Part shown: positions 33,188 through 43,106 of the stretch, piece after piece
How positions within the stretch are numbered: position 1 is the first letter of the stretch
Layout of the letters: every line of letters starts with the position of its first letter
Assembly (NCBI GenBank): GCA_022448955.1
Contig: JAKVCU010000005.1
Location: 1-64,000 of the forward strand
Source of the DNA: Saprospiraceae bacterium
GTDB taxonomy: Bacteria > Bacteroidota > Bacteroidia > Chitinophagales > Saprospiraceae
Length of the DNA: 64,000 bases
Direction: 5' to 3'
The notes under the pieces: model-generated
The model's database searches: none
What the model was told of the DNA's origin: nothing
The model's input: only the letters and a program-made list of their open reading frames with translations
Program-made: the position numbers and the translations under genes

Positions 33188-34402
33188 TTACCAGTGCCTT
33201 ACTTGGTAAGGATAACGAATTTTGTACTGCTGTTTTATCATTTGAGTTACTTTTTGTCGTAAGATATCAACATTTTCTTTTGTCATTGCTGACACTAGAA
33301 CATTTTCATGACCAAACTGATGATTCAAATTTCCTTGTATTCCATCCTCTATTTCCTTCATTGCCTCTTCGTCGATTAAGTCATCGTAGTTCTTTTGTCG
33401 ATACAAGTCAATTTTGTTAAAAATCATCAATGTCGGCTTATCCGTAACCTCTAAGTCTTTCAATGTTTGATTAACGGTACGGATATGGTCCTCATGCATG
33501 GGGTGTGCAATATCTACTACATGTAATAAGATATCGCTTTCGCGAACCTCATCCAAAGTTGATTTGAAACTCTCAATCAAATGGTGGGGCAACTTTCTAA
33601 TAAACCCAACTGTATCTGACAAAAGGAATGGCATACCTTCCCAAGCTATTTTTCTTACTGTAGTATCTAAGGTAGCAAAAAGCTTATTCTCTGCGAATAC
33701 ATCTGACTTCGTCAGCAAGTTCATCAAAGTAGACTTTCCCACATTAGTATATCCAACTAAAGCTACACGAATCAGCTCGTTCCTATGTTTTCTTCGTGTC
33801 ATATTTTGCTGGTCAATCTTTTCTAATTTCTTTTTAAGCAAAGAAATTTTGTCCCTTACAATACGACGATCTGTCTCGATTTCTTTCTCCCCAGGGCCAC
33901 GCATACCAATACCACCTCGCTGCCTCTCTAAGTGTGTCCAGAGTCCTCTCAATCGAGGAAGTAGGTACTGCATTTGCGCCAGCTCTACCTGCGTTTTGGC
34001 TTGGGCTGTTTGTGCTCGACTAGCAAAAATATCCAGAATTAAACTACTCCGATCAATAATTTTAACCTTCAACTCTTCTTCTAAAATACTTACTTGCTTG
34101 CCTGTCAAATCATCATCAAAGATGACCATATTGATCTCTTCATGATTTTCAATATACTCCGCTACTTCTTGTAGTTTTCCTTTACCAATAAATGTCTTTG
34201 AATCAGGATGTGGCAATTTCTGCATCACCCTCTTTTTTGTTAAGGCGCCAGCCGTTAATGCTAAAAACTCTAACTCGTCAAGGTATTCAACGACTTGTTC
34301 TTCAGTCTGATCTCTAGTAATCAGTCCGATTAATATGGCATACTCCGCCTTTTTCACAAGCCCTTTTTGATCCTTCTGCCCTAAATTCCATTCATTCGCC
34401 AT
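33188..34402 (-). CDS. hflX: HflX GTPase
   Basis: This 404-residue protein has the HflX N-terminal domain (EEQVVEYLDELEFLALTAGA), the family motif RGGIGMRGPGEKEIETDRRI and the G domain: G1 GYTNVGKSTLMN, G3 LSDTVGFIRKLPHHLI, G4 IFNKIDLY. HflX binds the ribosome and rescues stalled ribosomes under heat stress. The length and motifs are full. It has an ATG start and a single-gene arrangement between the aminopeptidase and EnvC-like genes on the same strand. Confidence 0.95.
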   Translation of the reverse strand: MANEWNLGQKDQKGLVKKAEYAILIGLITRDQTEEQVVEYLDELEFLALTAGALTKKRVMQKLPHPDSKTFIGKGKLQEVAEYIENHEEINMVIFDDDLTGKQVSILEEELKVKIIDRSSLILDIFASRAQTAQAKTQVELAQMQYLLPRLRGLWTHLERQRGGIGMRGPGEKEIETDRRIVRDKISLLKKKLEKIDQQNMTRRKHRNELIRVALVGYTNVGKSTLMNLLTKSDVFAENKLFATLDTTVRKIAWEGMPFLLSDTVGFIRKLPHHLIESFKSTLDEVRESDILLHVVDIAHPMHEDHIRTVNQTLKDLEVTDKPTLMIFNKIDLYRQKNYDDLIDEEAMKEIEDGIQGNLNHQFGHENVLVSAMTKENVDILRQKVTQMIKQQYKIRYPYQVRHW

Positions 34403-34598
34403 ATACTACTATTCTTTTCTTAAAATGAAGTTAATTTAATTTTTACTTCATACCTAACTCCATTACATAAAATATAATTCCATTTAAGCTATAGGGTTAA
34501 ATAATATGAACTCTTTTTTTACTGACTATTTCATCAAATGGACGCTTTGAGCTTTCTTTTGGTCCGTTCGTTCACATCATGCTTTAGGCCTACCTATT

Positions 34599-35846
34599 CT
34601 AAAAAGGTTTTACCCATAATGTTGGATTCATCCGCTTTTTTTCTTTCCAAACCTCAAAATGTACTTCGGGTTTTTGCTTATTTAAACGACCAATGGATTG
34701 ATCTGATTTAACTTGATCACCCCGATTTACAAATATTTCTTCTAGATTGGAATATACCGTGTAATAATTGCCATGTTGGATAATAATCATATTCTGGTTA
34801 CCGGGAATGTATTGAGTACCAACCACCTTCCCATCAAAAATAGCAAAAACTCTGGCCCTTGATTCACTCAGAATATCAATCCCATTATTGGTGATTTGAA
34901 TTGTCTGAATAGTAGGATGTGCCTGCTTTCCAAAATTACGCGTAATTTTTCCAGACTTCACAGGCCAAGGCAAATTTCCCTTCAAGCTCGCAAAGTTGCC
35001 ACTCAAAGTTCTATTTATACTTACACTTTTCTTTTTCTCTTCCTTATTTGCAGTAGCCGTAAGTGAACTGGCATCTCTCGATGCTTTTCGTTGTTCGGCC
35101 ATTTCTTTTCGAATAACGCCTTCTATAGCAGTATTCAAATTTGTATGCGCCTTTTGCTGAATCTCTAGCTCCCCTGCTAGTTTACTCTCGCTCGTTTTAA
35201 GAGATAATAACAATAAATCTTTATCCGTCAATTCTTTACTAAGTATTTGTTGCTGTTGCTCTTGAGATAATATGAGCATTTCCTTCTCTTTCTTCCTTTT
35301 TGCCAGCTGCTCTGATTTTCCAATTAAAGTCTCTTGGGTACGGAGAATAAGCCTAGCTTGTTGTTTGCGGAAGCTATTGTACTGACGAATATATTGCCAT
35401 CTAAGAAAAAGGTCATTAAAATTGTCTGCAGCAAAAAGAAATGCTAAGGAGCTATTATTGATTCTACTCCGATAGGCAGCCCTTTGGGTTTGGGTATACT
35501 CTTCCTTTAGTTTAGTAACGTCTTTATTTAGAGATTCAATCACTTCATTAGTTCGATCGATACTTATAATAACCAAAGAGAGCTCCGTCCTTAAAGTGTG
35601 GATCAGTTGTTGTCTTTTTTTGATCTGACGTTGCAGCGTAAAGTAACGATCTAAAGCAGCTGCTTTATCTTTTCTAGTTTGACTTAATTGGGCACTGGTT
35701 GCTTCAATTTCGCGAAGCAGTTTTTTACGTTTGCTTTCTAAATCCTGCCGGCTTTGACCAGCCAAGGACATTTGAATGCCCATTAGTAATCCTACGATCA
35801 AGAAAACCCACCTAATTAACTTTTGTATATCTTTTTGGTATTTCAA
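34599..35846 (-). CDS. EnvC-like LytM-domain protein with degenerate site
   Basis: This 415-residue exported protein has a signal peptide (WVFLIVGLLMGIQMSLAGQ), a long coiled coil (about residues 30-265: KRKKLLREIEATSAQLSQTR ... LSQEQQQQILSKELTDK) and a C-terminal LytM/M23 domain. The zinc ligands are degenerate: NNGIDI replaces HxGxD (His lost, Asp kept) and PEVHFEV replaces PHLHFE (first His lost). It is therefore probably an activator of a murein amidase, as in EnvC, rather than a peptidase. The start is a TTG within the end of the DUF4292 gene, giving translational coupling in the conserved four-gene operon. Confidence 0.85.
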   Translation of the reverse strand: MKYQKDIQKLIRWVFLIVGLLMGIQMSLAGQSRQDLESKRKKLLREIEATSAQLSQTRKDKAAALDRYFTLQRQIKKRQQLIHTLRTELSLVIISIDRTNEVIESLNKDVTKLKEEYTQTQRAAYRSRINNSSLAFLFAADNFNDLFLRWQYIRQYNSFRKQQARLILRTQETLIGKSEQLAKRKKEKEMLILSQEQQQQILSKELTDKDLLLLSLKTSESKLAGELEIQQKAHTNLNTAIEGVIRKEMAEQRKASRDASSLTATANKEEKKKSVSINRTLSGNFASLKGNLPWPVKSGKITRNFGKQAHPTIQTIQITNNGIDILSESRARVFAIFDGKVVGTQYIPGNQNMIIIQHGNYYTVYSNLEEIFVNRGDQVKSDQSIGRLNKQKPEVHFEVWKEKKRMNPTLWVKPF

Positions 35847-36594
35847 ATCGTATGTTCTCAGGGACGTTAATTTTTACGTTCGAAAATTTAATTTCCACAT
35901 CCACCTTACCTGTTTCTTGGCTATTCATATGGAGCTTGCGAAGATACGAAAATTTTTGCTGCTCATTTAAGACTTCATAAGCCTGCAAATCTAAATCTAT
36001 GGTGCGCTTATCTAATCGATCCCTAAGCAACATTTTTTTTAATAATAAACTGGAATTATCCAACCAATACTCATTTTCTAATTGTTGATTGTTTGCCCTT
36101 ATAATATGAGCATCCGGAAGGCTTTTTGAGCTTAAATTATCTTTAGTCAAGAAGACCGCTTTCCCCATCAAGATATGCTGAATGGTAGTCAAATCAGAGG
36201 GTATATTGTATAGCCGCTCTACATAAGCAATATCCTCTACATAATATTCTCTATTAAAGCGATCCATCACATATACTGAGTCAGCTGTAATCATTACTCT
36301 AGCTACCTCTAAACCAAATTTCTTGACATTCATCCACACCAAGCTATCTTTTTTCATTTTAATGGTAGAAGAAACGGTAATACCAGTGTTATCATCATTA
36401 TATTTAATTTTGGCTTTAGCGGTAAACCAATCGAAATTGATCTCTTCACTCAATAGTTTATCTAAAAAATACTCTTCGCTTTTTTCATCTACTTTTTTAT
36501 CAATTACTTTAGTTGTCTTACAGCTATTTAGCGTAAGCGTAAATGCAAAAAAACAGATAATGATTCTTAATAGAGATAAAATTTGTTTATTCAT
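35812..36594 (-). CDS. DUF4292 outer-membrane-type lipoprotein
   Basis: From the ATG at 36594 the product is 260 residues. The lipoprotein signal has cysteine in LNSCKTT (FFAFTLTLNSC). The domain matches DUF4292 (INFDWFTAKAKIKYNDDNTG, IKMKKDSLVWMNVKKFGLEVARVMITADSVYVMDRFNREYY, VDVEIKFSNVKINVPENIRFEIPKRY). The family has a LolA/LolB-like fold, so a role in lipid or lipoprotein handling is plausible. The TTG at 36612 is not needed. Its ends overlap both neighbours (TPR gene by 8 bp, EnvC-like by 35 bp), showing tight coupling. Confidence 0.85.
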   Translation of the reverse strand: MNKQILSLLRIIICFFAFTLTLNSCKTTKVIDKKVDEKSEEYFLDKLLSEEINFDWFTAKAKIKYNDDNTGITVSSTIKMKKDSLVWMNVKKFGLEVARVMITADSVYVMDRFNREYYVEDIAYVERLYNIPSDLTTIQHILMGKAVFLTKDNLSSKSLPDAHIIRANNQQLENEYWLDNSSLLLKKMLLRDRLDKRTIDLDLQAYEVLNEQQKFSYLRKLHMNSQETGKVDVEIKFSNVKINVPENIRFEIPKRYTKVN

Positions 36595-38293
36595 AAAGTT
36601 TTCGATCTGCAATCTTCTTTTTCAATAATTTGGAATAACTACCCTTATTTAATGCTTTTGTCCAATATTCTATTGCACGCTCGGCAGATTCAGTTTGAAA
36701 AAGCAAATCACCATAAGCTTCTAATACCTTTGGTAATTCTGAACCACCCAGCTGTAGTGATTGCTCTAACCACGTTTTTGCTTTCGCAAAATCTTTCTTT
36801 TTATAAAGAATCCATCCTTTCGCATAAGTTGTTTCTGGGCTATTCGGTAAAATGTCTACGGCATTTTCTACCATTTCTTCGGCTTTCGCCAAATCGGCCT
36901 CACGATCTACCAAACATACGGCGTAAGTACCTAATAATTCTGGTGCTTTGGCGTTAAGCTGAAGCGCTTTATCAAAAGCTTGATTAGATTGTGCACCATC
37001 ACCTAATAAATGATATGCCTTTCCTAAATTACCCAAAACCTGAAATTGAATATAGCCATCTCTAGAAGACATCAGCAAGGCCTGCTCCAAAACACTGACT
37101 GCCTCATCTGGGTTTCCAATTTCATTATTAGCTAATCCATTCAAGTAATAAGCACTAGCCTTATTGGGGAAAAAATCGATCGCTTCTTCGGATACTTTTA
37201 CTAGTTCTTTGTATTGCTTTAGCTCAGTATGGGCATACATTAACTGCTCCCATACAGCGTAGACGGTATCGTCAAGATTAAGTGTTTTTTTGTACTTTTT
37301 AATAGCTTGCTCTACACGATTAGTATAGAGATACAAATCACCTGATGCAGAAAAGGCTTTTGCTTCATTCGGGTGAACCTCCTCCAAAACGGTCGTTAGT
37401 TTCAATATCTCATCTGCTAAAATTTGATCTCCTTTATTCGCTACCTCTTGGATAAAAGGAATAATTCTTGCCATCTTAATATCGATATCTACATCAATTT
37501 GTTTAAATACCGGCATTAAAGAGGTCAAATACGCAGCCTCTCCTTCCTTTGGAGCTTTCTCCCCTGCTAATGCCATTACCGCTTTTGAGCTCTCTGGGTC
37601 GATATCAATAATTTCACGATAGATATTCATTGCCTTATCACGCTTGCCAATTTGCTCATAAAACGAGGATAATAAATAGCGATATTCTACTTCTTCCGGA
37701 AAAGCATCAATCAAACGACGTAATTCATTTGCTGCCTTCTTATTCTCCCCAAGGCCAATGTATAAAGAATGTTTACGACGAATCAATTCCTCGCTTATAC
37801 CGGCTTGAGACTCTAATAAATCATAAACATCTAGCGCATCTTTTATTTTATTAGACCGAACTAAAAAATAAGCCCACTTATAATAATAATAACCCTGGGT
37901 AGGATTTGCTTTTACTAAACCTTCATAAATATTTGCTGCTTCTCGATCCAAACCCATTTTCTGATAAATATCAGCTAGATATTTTTGATACCATTCATTG
38001 TTGGGATTCAACTTCAAGGCTTTTTCAAAGCTTTGAATTGCTTTTTCTGGCTGTGCGAGTTCATCATACACCTTACCCAACTCAAAAGCTGCAACATCAT
38101 TTGTTCTATCTTTTTTCAAATAGGCTTCAAATAATTCAGCTGCTTTTTCAAAATTGCCTAAAATCCTCTCTTTGGTTGCCATCAAGAAAGATTCTTGCAA
38201 TTTTATTTCTTCTTCACTAATTTGTTTTTGTGCCCATGCACCAAAGGTCGTACCAACTAAAAATACGACACAACATACCAATCGTACAAGCAT
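36587..38293 (-). CDS. Exported TPR-repeat protein
   Basis: This 568-residue protein has a signal peptide (LVCCVVFLVGTTFGAWA) and about ten tetratricopeptide repeats throughout, for example AAFELGKVYDELAQPEKAIQSFEKALKLNPNN, WYQKYLADIYQKMGLDREAANIYEGLVKANP and AYYLNGLANNEIGNPDEAVSVLEQAL. No enzyme motif. It is the second gene in the order nucleotidyltransferase-TPR-DUF4292-EnvC, which is conserved in many Bacteroidota (recalled, not checked here), and probably works in cell-envelope assembly. It is 47 bp downstream of the nucleotidyltransferase gene. Confidence 0.88.
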   Translation of the reverse strand: MLVRLVCCVVFLVGTTFGAWAQKQISEEEIKLQESFLMATKERILGNFEKAAELFEAYLKKDRTNDVAAFELGKVYDELAQPEKAIQSFEKALKLNPNNEWYQKYLADIYQKMGLDREAANIYEGLVKANPTQGYYYYKWAYFLVRSNKIKDALDVYDLLESQAGISEELIRRKHSLYIGLGENKKAANELRRLIDAFPEEVEYRYLLSSFYEQIGKRDKAMNIYREIIDIDPESSKAVMALAGEKAPKEGEAAYLTSLMPVFKQIDVDIDIKMARIIPFIQEVANKGDQILADEILKLTTVLEEVHPNEAKAFSASGDLYLYTNRVEQAIKKYKKTLNLDDTVYAVWEQLMYAHTELKQYKELVKVSEEAIDFFPNKASAYYLNGLANNEIGNPDEAVSVLEQALLMSSRDGYIQFQVLGNLGKAYHLLGDGAQSNQAFDKALQLNAKAPELLGTYAVCLVDREADLAKAEEMVENAVDILPNSPETTYAKGWILYKKKDFAKAKTWLEQSLQLGGSELPKVLEAYGDLLFQTESAERAIEYWTKALNKGSYSKLLKKKIADRKLYE

Positions 38294-38340
38294 ATTTTTC
38301 TAAAGTCTATTTTTGTAAAAGTAGTGCTTCTACAAAATTA

Positions 38341-39342
38341 TTAATAAGAAGAATAATCTCCTAAACTTACATCTGAAGCTTTTCCATCATATTGCACGTG
38401 GCTTCCAAGCATAGCTCTCTGGAGATTAGCATGATCCACATTAGTATGATTTTGAATCAAGGTATTGCTAAGAATACTATTTTCAATTACGCAGTGGTCT
38501 CCAATTGAAACGTGTGGTCCTACAACAGTGTTGCGCAAAACGGTATTCGCACCAATACAACAAGGAGGAATAATAACAGTATTTTCGGTGATTACGCTAT
38601 CATGCACTAAGTTTTCATTTTCTACTTTCAATTGTAAAATTCGAGTATTTGTATCTAAAACGTTGTCTTTATTACCACAGTCCAACCATTCTTCTATGCC
38701 AGAGGGACGAAACTTTAGTCCTTTTTGTTTCATATGTTCCAAGGCAGTTGTTAATTGATACTCTCCTTTTTCTTTTACGTCATGATCAATCAGATACTGC
38801 AACTCCGCTTTCAGATTGCCCCCATCTTTAAAATAGTAGATACCAACAATGGCCTTATCAGATATAAAATTAGACGGCTTTTCCACAAAGTCTGTAATTA
38901 TACCATCATCATTCAATTTAATAACACCAAAAGATGCAGGATTATCTACTTTTTGCACCCAAATAATTCCGTCTTCGTCTGAATTAAAATTAAAGTTAGC
39001 CTTAAATAGAGTATCAGAAAAGGCAACAATACACTTACCACTAAGACTCGGAGCTGCGCATAAAATAGCATGTCCAGGACCAAGTGGCTGTTCTTGGTGG
39101 TAGATACTTCCCTTAGCACCAATATTAGCAGCTATTTCCTTTAGTTGCTGTTCCACTGTTTCTCCAAAATCACCAATAATAAAGGCAATTTCTTCAACTT
39201 TTTCGGGTAAGGTAGCAGATAGATCTTCTACAAGGCGTTGCACCATGGGCTTTCCAGCAATAGGGATAAGGGGCTTTGGTACCGTTAGTGTGTGAGGACG
39301 CAAACGTGATCCTCGACCTGCCATAGGGATAATAATTTTCAT
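38341..39342 (-). CDS. Sugar-1-phosphate nucleotidyltransferase
   Basis: From the ATG at 39342 the protein is 333 residues: MKIIIPMAGRGSRLRPHTLT, KPLIPIAGKPMVQRLVEDL, GPGHAILCAAPSLSGKCIVAFSDTLFKANF (active-site region), GEYQLTTALEHMKQKGL and, from about residue 245, hexapeptide left-handed beta-helix repeats (VIPPCCIGANTVLRNTVVGPHVSIGDHCVIENS...). This is the dTDP-glucose/GlmU-type nucleotidyltransferase family. It makes a nucleotide sugar for cell-envelope or polysaccharide synthesis; the exact sugar cannot be told from the sequence. An upstream GTG at 39375 is unlikely. First gene of a four-gene operon. Confidence 0.88.
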   Translation of the reverse strand: MKIIIPMAGRGSRLRPHTLTVPKPLIPIAGKPMVQRLVEDLSATLPEKVEEIAFIIGDFGETVEQQLKEIAANIGAKGSIYHQEQPLGPGHAILCAAPSLSGKCIVAFSDTLFKANFNFNSDEDGIIWVQKVDNPASFGVIKLNDDGIITDFVEKPSNFISDKAIVGIYYFKDGGNLKAELQYLIDHDVKEKGEYQLTTALEHMKQKGLKFRPSGIEEWLDCGNKDNVLDTNTRILQLKVENENLVHDSVITENTVIIPPCCIGANTVLRNTVVGPHVSIGDHCVIENSILSNTLIQNHTNVDHANLQRAMLGSHVQYDGKASDVSLGDYSSY

Positions 39343-39557
39343 AATTGGTAGTTTAGGACAGGAGTAATAACTCACTTCTCCATCAAAAATTTGATTAAAA
39401 TATAATTTGAGACAACCATATAAGGTCGCTGTAAAATGTGCAGCAATGGGGTAAGCAATTTGTTTGTAATGATAAGGTATGTATATTAATGAATAAATAT
39501 GGTATTTTAACTACCAAGCCCCATAGAATTTAACAGAAATTTAAAACTAAGCTATCC

Positions 39558-39601
39558 TAAAAACAAAGGCTACCCTTTCCAAACGATCAAGGGTAGCCTT
39601 T
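39558..39601 (-). terminator. Terminator of the pyruvate kinase gene
   Basis: AAAGGCTACCCTT (39565-39577) pairs with AAGGGTAGCCTTT (39589-39601), a perfect 13-bp stem. On the minus strand it is followed by TTTGTTTTTAGG. Confidence 0.88.
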
Positions 39602-39632
39602 AGATTGATTGCTTTAACTAAAGCTCTTTTAA

Positions 39633-41069
39633 TTAATCTTCAACAACTGTAATCTTCAACATATTCGTACGATGCCTTTTGTGAAGTGGCATCGTGCCTG
39701 TGTTGATAATAATATCATCTTTTTTGATTCTTCCTGCTTTTTTCAGAATATCTACTACATCTGTTATGGTTTCATCTGTCGTTGTAAATCGATCATAATA
39801 ATAGCAACGAACTCCCCAAACTAAGTTGAGTGTAGAAAGCATATTCATTTGATCAGAGAAAATATAGATGCTACATTTTGGTCGAAAAGAAGAGACTTTG
39901 AAAGCTGTATAACCTGAACTTGTCATCCCTAGGATAGCTTTGGCACCAATTTCTTCTGATAATTTTCCAGCATTAAAACAAACCGCATCTGAAAGGAAAG
40001 TTCTTGACTTTTCAGATGGCTTTGGCCTTTTACTGCTAAATGAAAAATGCTTTTCCGTTTCTTCAATGATTTTATTCATTGCTTCCACTACTTTTACAGG
40101 GTGCTTACCCACAGAAGTTTCACCACTTAGCATAACTGCATCAGCGCCATCCAATACGGCATTTGCTACATCCGTAATTTCTGCCCGTGTAGGGCTTGGG
40201 TTAGTAATCATACTATCCATCATTTGAGTAGCTACAATTACAGGTCTTGCGCGTTGGATACACTTTTTGATAATCATCTTTTGAATGGATGGCAGGCGTT
40301 CCATAGGAACTTCAATGCCCAAGTCTCCACGAGCTACCATAATGCCATTAGATGCTTTGATAATTTTATCAATATGATCAATTGCTTCTGGTTTTTCAAT
40401 TTTAGCCATGATCTTTGCCGGATGGCCGATCTTATCCAATCGCTCTCTAAGATCTTTCATATCTTTTGCAGAACGGACGAATGATAAGGCAATCCAATTA
40501 ACCGGTTGGGTAAGAATATACTCTAAATCCAAACGATCCTTTTCTGTTAAAGAAGGTAGCGAAATACTTGTATTTGGAAGGTTCACTCCTTTTCTAGAGG
40601 ATAATATTCCTCCGAAAAGAACTTGAAGACGAACGGTGTCTTTCTTATTCGTTTCAATAACTTTGAAAACTAATTTCCCATCATCTACTAATACCTTTTC
40701 ACCAACTTCCACATCAGCTGCAAATTGATCATAGCTCATGTAAATTTTTTCCATAGTACCCATACACTCCTCATTTACGAAAGTAATTACATCACCTTCT
40801 TTCAATTCCAGAGCATTATTCTCTATTTGGCCCACCCTTAATTTTGGTCCTTGCAAATCTGCTAGGATACCGATATGAGTACCATATTTTTCATTGATAT
40901 AAGTAATTCTATTGATAACTTCTTCGTGATCCTCGTGCTTACCATGAGAAAAGTTCAGTCTAAATACATCTACGCCTGCTTGAATAAGAGCCAATAAATT
41001 CTCATAAGAACTAGAAGCAGGGCCAACCGTCGCAACAATCTTTGTATTTTGGTGATCTACAATTTTCAT
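39633..41069 (-). CDS. pyk: Pyruvate kinase
   Basis: From the ATG at 41069 (MKIVDHQNTKIVATVGPASS) the protein has 478 residues; an ATG at 41111 would add 14 non-conserved residues. Landmarks are DVFRLNFSHGKHEDH, ILADLQGPKLRVG, KVLVDDGKL, the active-site signature IMAKIEKPEAIDHIDKIIKASNGIMVARGDLGIEVP, KPVIVATQMMDSM-like (RPVIVATQMMDSMITNPSPTRAEITDVANAVLDGADAVMLSGETSVG) and the C-terminal regulatory domain. It converts phosphoenolpyruvate and ADP to pyruvate and ATP in glycolysis. Monocistronic. Confidence 0.96.
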   Translation of the reverse strand: MKIVDHQNTKIVATVGPASSSYENLLALIQAGVDVFRLNFSHGKHEDHEEVINRITYINEKYGTHIGILADLQGPKLRVGQIENNALELKEGDVITFVNEECMGTMEKIYMSYDQFAADVEVGEKVLVDDGKLVFKVIETNKKDTVRLQVLFGGILSSRKGVNLPNTSISLPSLTEKDRLDLEYILTQPVNWIALSFVRSAKDMKDLRERLDKIGHPAKIMAKIEKPEAIDHIDKIIKASNGIMVARGDLGIEVPMERLPSIQKMIIKKCIQRARPVIVATQMMDSMITNPSPTRAEITDVANAVLDGADAVMLSGETSVGKHPVKVVEAMNKIIEETEKHFSFSSKRPKPSEKSRTFLSDAVCFNAGKLSEEIGAKAILGMTSSGYTAFKVSSFRPKCSIYIFSDQMNMLSTLNLVWGVRCYYYDRFTTTDETITDVVDILKKAGRIKKDDIIINTGTMPLHKRHRTNMLKITVVED

Positions 41070-41111
41070 AGTTTCTAGGTTTGTTTTTTCTTTCGAAACA
41101 GCTATGTCCAT

Positions 41112-41457
41112 AACAACTAAGTGTATTTTTTACAATAATGCCCTAAAAGTACTACTTTTCTATAATAAATAACTGAAAATGAATAAAACTAGCGGGATAA
41201 ATTTGACAAAAAAGCACTAAAAATAAGATCAGTCGTAAAATATGGCATTCTAAAATTTGAAAGAAACAAAGTTTTAAGTGTCCTTAAAAAAAATATTAAA
41301 TATTTGGCAAACCTCTAGCATGCCCTTAGCTTCATTCGGCACTAGGGAGGTATTCATATAGATTGCGAAGCATAAAAAAAGTCTAAAAACTTTGGTTATC
41401 AGTAGAGTTCTATTTTTCTTTGCAGGAACATTCGTAAACCTCTAAAGCGAATTATCT
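41112..41457. other. Divergent promoter region of pyk and acpP
   Basis: This is a 346-bp AT-rich region with no ORF. On the plus strand TTGGCAA-N5-TAGCA (41304-41320) has the GG/GC spacing of a sigma-54 promoter, but the -12 box is imperfect and it lies 138 bp from acpP, so I do not call it. TTTGG near 41391 and TATTTTTC at 41411 are a poor fit to the Bacteroidota -33/-7 pair. Confidence 0.4.
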
Positions 41458-41691
41458 ATGTCTAACATTGCAGAAAGTGTAAAAAAAATTATCATTGACA
41501 AACTAGGTGTTGAGGAGTCAGAAATCACTCCAGAAGCTAGTTTTACAGGTGACCTTGGTGCTGACTCTCTAGATACAGTAGAGCTAATCATGGAGTTTGA
41601 AAAGGAATTCGAAATTTCAATCCCAGATGATGAAGCTGAAAATATCCAGACAGTAGGCCAAGCTATCGATTATTTAGAAGCGAACAAGTAA
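41458..41691 (+). CDS. acpP: Acyl carrier protein
   Basis: This 77-residue protein matches bacterial acyl carrier protein along its whole length, with the 4'-phosphopantetheine attachment Ser37 in [18 protein letters not shown]. The helix I start is [20 protein letters not shown] and the end is [14 protein letters not shown]. It carries acyl chains in fatty acid synthesis. It lies 170 bp before fabF, its usual neighbour, with a small hairpin (GCATA...TATGC) in between. Confidence 0.97.
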   Translation: MSNIAESVKKIIIDKLGVEESEITPEASFTGDLGADSLDTVELIMEFEKEFEISIPDDEAENIQTVGQAIDYLEANK

Positions 41692-41732
41692 AGAAGGTTA
41701 AACTCGAAATACTTTTAGAGTAACGCTCAGGA

Positions 41733-41759
41733 GCATAGACCGGGATGCCCGGTTTATGC
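41733..41759 (+). other. Hairpin between acpP and fabF
   Basis: GCATA-G-ACCGGG-ATG-CCCGGT-T-TATGC forms a stable hairpin without a T-run. It may trim or stabilise the acpP transcript or raise acpP mRNA over fabF, a known need; this role is inference. Confidence 0.5.
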
Positions 41760-41861
41760 ACCTAAACTATCTAGCTGAGTTCCTCCTTAAATCTCTTTTG
41801 CGTTAAACATTTTAATCTAATTCAAATGTTTCAACGCATCTCATCCAAAAAATAAAGACCA

Positions 41862-43106
41862 ATGAGAAGGGTTGTTGTTACTGGTGTTGGTGCACTCACC
41901 CCGATCGGAAATAATTTGCAAGCTTATTCAGAAGCATTGCAAAATGGTGTCAGTGGGGCCAATACAATCACGCATTTTGATGCATCTAATTTTAAGACGC
42001 AATTTGCCTGTGAAATTAAAAATTTCCCTGCCGATATTCTTGATCGTAGAGAAGCACGTCGTATGGACTTGTACTCTCAGTATGCTATGATTGCAGCTCA
42101 CGAGGCAATAGAAAAATCAGGTTTAGATCTTGAAAAAATCGACCTAGACCGCTCAGGTGTTATTTGGGCTTCAGGAATTGGAGGATTACGTTCTTTAGAA
42201 AAAGAGATTGAAGATTACTCTACTGGCAGTGGCATACCTCGTTATAATCCATTTATGATTCCAAAGATGATTCCAGATTTAGCAGCTGGACTGATCTCCA
42301 TGAAATATGGATTTAGAGGTATCAATTATGCTCCAGTTTCAGCATGTGCTTCTTCTTCGCATGCACTAATGAATGCTTTTGACTATATTCGTATTGGTAG
42401 AAATGATATCATTATTTCTGGTGGGTCAGAAGCAGCGGTTACAAAAGCAGGTATTGGTGGCTTTAATGCCATGAAAGCACTGTCCACACGCAATGATGAT
42501 TATAAAACAGCTTCTCGTCCGTTTGATGTTGATAGAGATGGATTTGTATTAGGCGAAGGGGCTGGCGCTATCATTTTAGAAGAGCTAGAGCATGCAAAAG
42601 CACGTGGTGCTCATATTTTTGCAGAATTGGTTGGAGCTGGCGCTACAGCAGATGCTCACCATATGACCGCTCCTCATCCAGAAGGACTTGGCGCAATGAA
42701 TGTAATGAAAATGGCCATCCAAGATGCTGGTTTATCCCCTGAAGATATTGACTATATCAATGTACATGGTACTTCTACCCCACTTGGAGATAAAGCAGAA
42801 GTGATAGCTATTCAAAAAGTATTTGGAGAACACGCCTACAATTTGAATATCAGTTCTACCAAATCAATGACAGGTCATCTTTTAGGTGCAGCAGGAGCTA
42901 TTGAAGCCATCGCTGGAATTTTGTCAATAAATAATAACTTTGTACCACCAACGATCAACCACTTTACGGATGATCCGGACCTTGACCCTAAATTAAACCT
43001 TACTTTTAACGAAGCTCAAGAGCGTAAGATTGATGTGATGTTGAGTAATACCTTTGGCTTCGGTGGACATAACGCATCTGTGATTTTTAAGAGATTTGAA
43101 GGATAA
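41862..43106 (+). CDS. fabF: Beta-ketoacyl-ACP synthase II
   Basis: This 414-residue enzyme has the KAS II motifs: RRVVVTGVGALTPIGNN, PVSACASSSHALMNAFDYI (the cysteine is the acyl nucleophile), INVHGTSTPLGD and STKSMTGHLLGAAGAIEAIAG (the two active-site histidines). Length is standard. It elongates acyl-ACP by condensation with malonyl-ACP in the cytoplasm. It follows acpP and precedes rnc on the same strand. Confidence 0.96.
   Translation: MRRVVVTGVGALTPIGNNLQAYSEALQNGVSGANTITHFDASNFKTQFACEIKNFPADILDRREARRMDLYSQYAMIAAHEAIEKSGLDLEKIDLDRSGVIWASGIGGLRSLEKEIEDYSTGSGIPRYNPFMIPKMIPDLAAGLISMKYGFRGINYAPVSACASSSHALMNAFDYIRIGRNDIIISGGSEAAVTKAGIGGFNAMKALSTRNDDYKTASRPFDVDRDGFVLGEGAGAIILEELEHAKARGAHIFAELVGAGATADAHHMTAPHPEGLGAMNVMKMAIQDAGLSPEDIDYINVHGTSTPLGDKAEVIAIQKVFGEHAYNLNISSTKSMTGHLLGAAGAIEAIAGILSINNNFVPPTINHFTDDPDLDPKLNLTFNEAQERKIDVMLSNTFGFGGHNASVIFKRFEG

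Noticed and set aside
33498-34145. Long plus-strand open frame opposite hflX
   Set aside because: It mirrors the well-conserved HflX coding sequence and has no recognisable protein motif.
41304-41320. Sigma-54 promoter upstream of acpP
   Set aside because: The GG/GC spacing fits but the -12 box is TAGCA and acpP is a housekeeping gene; likely chance.
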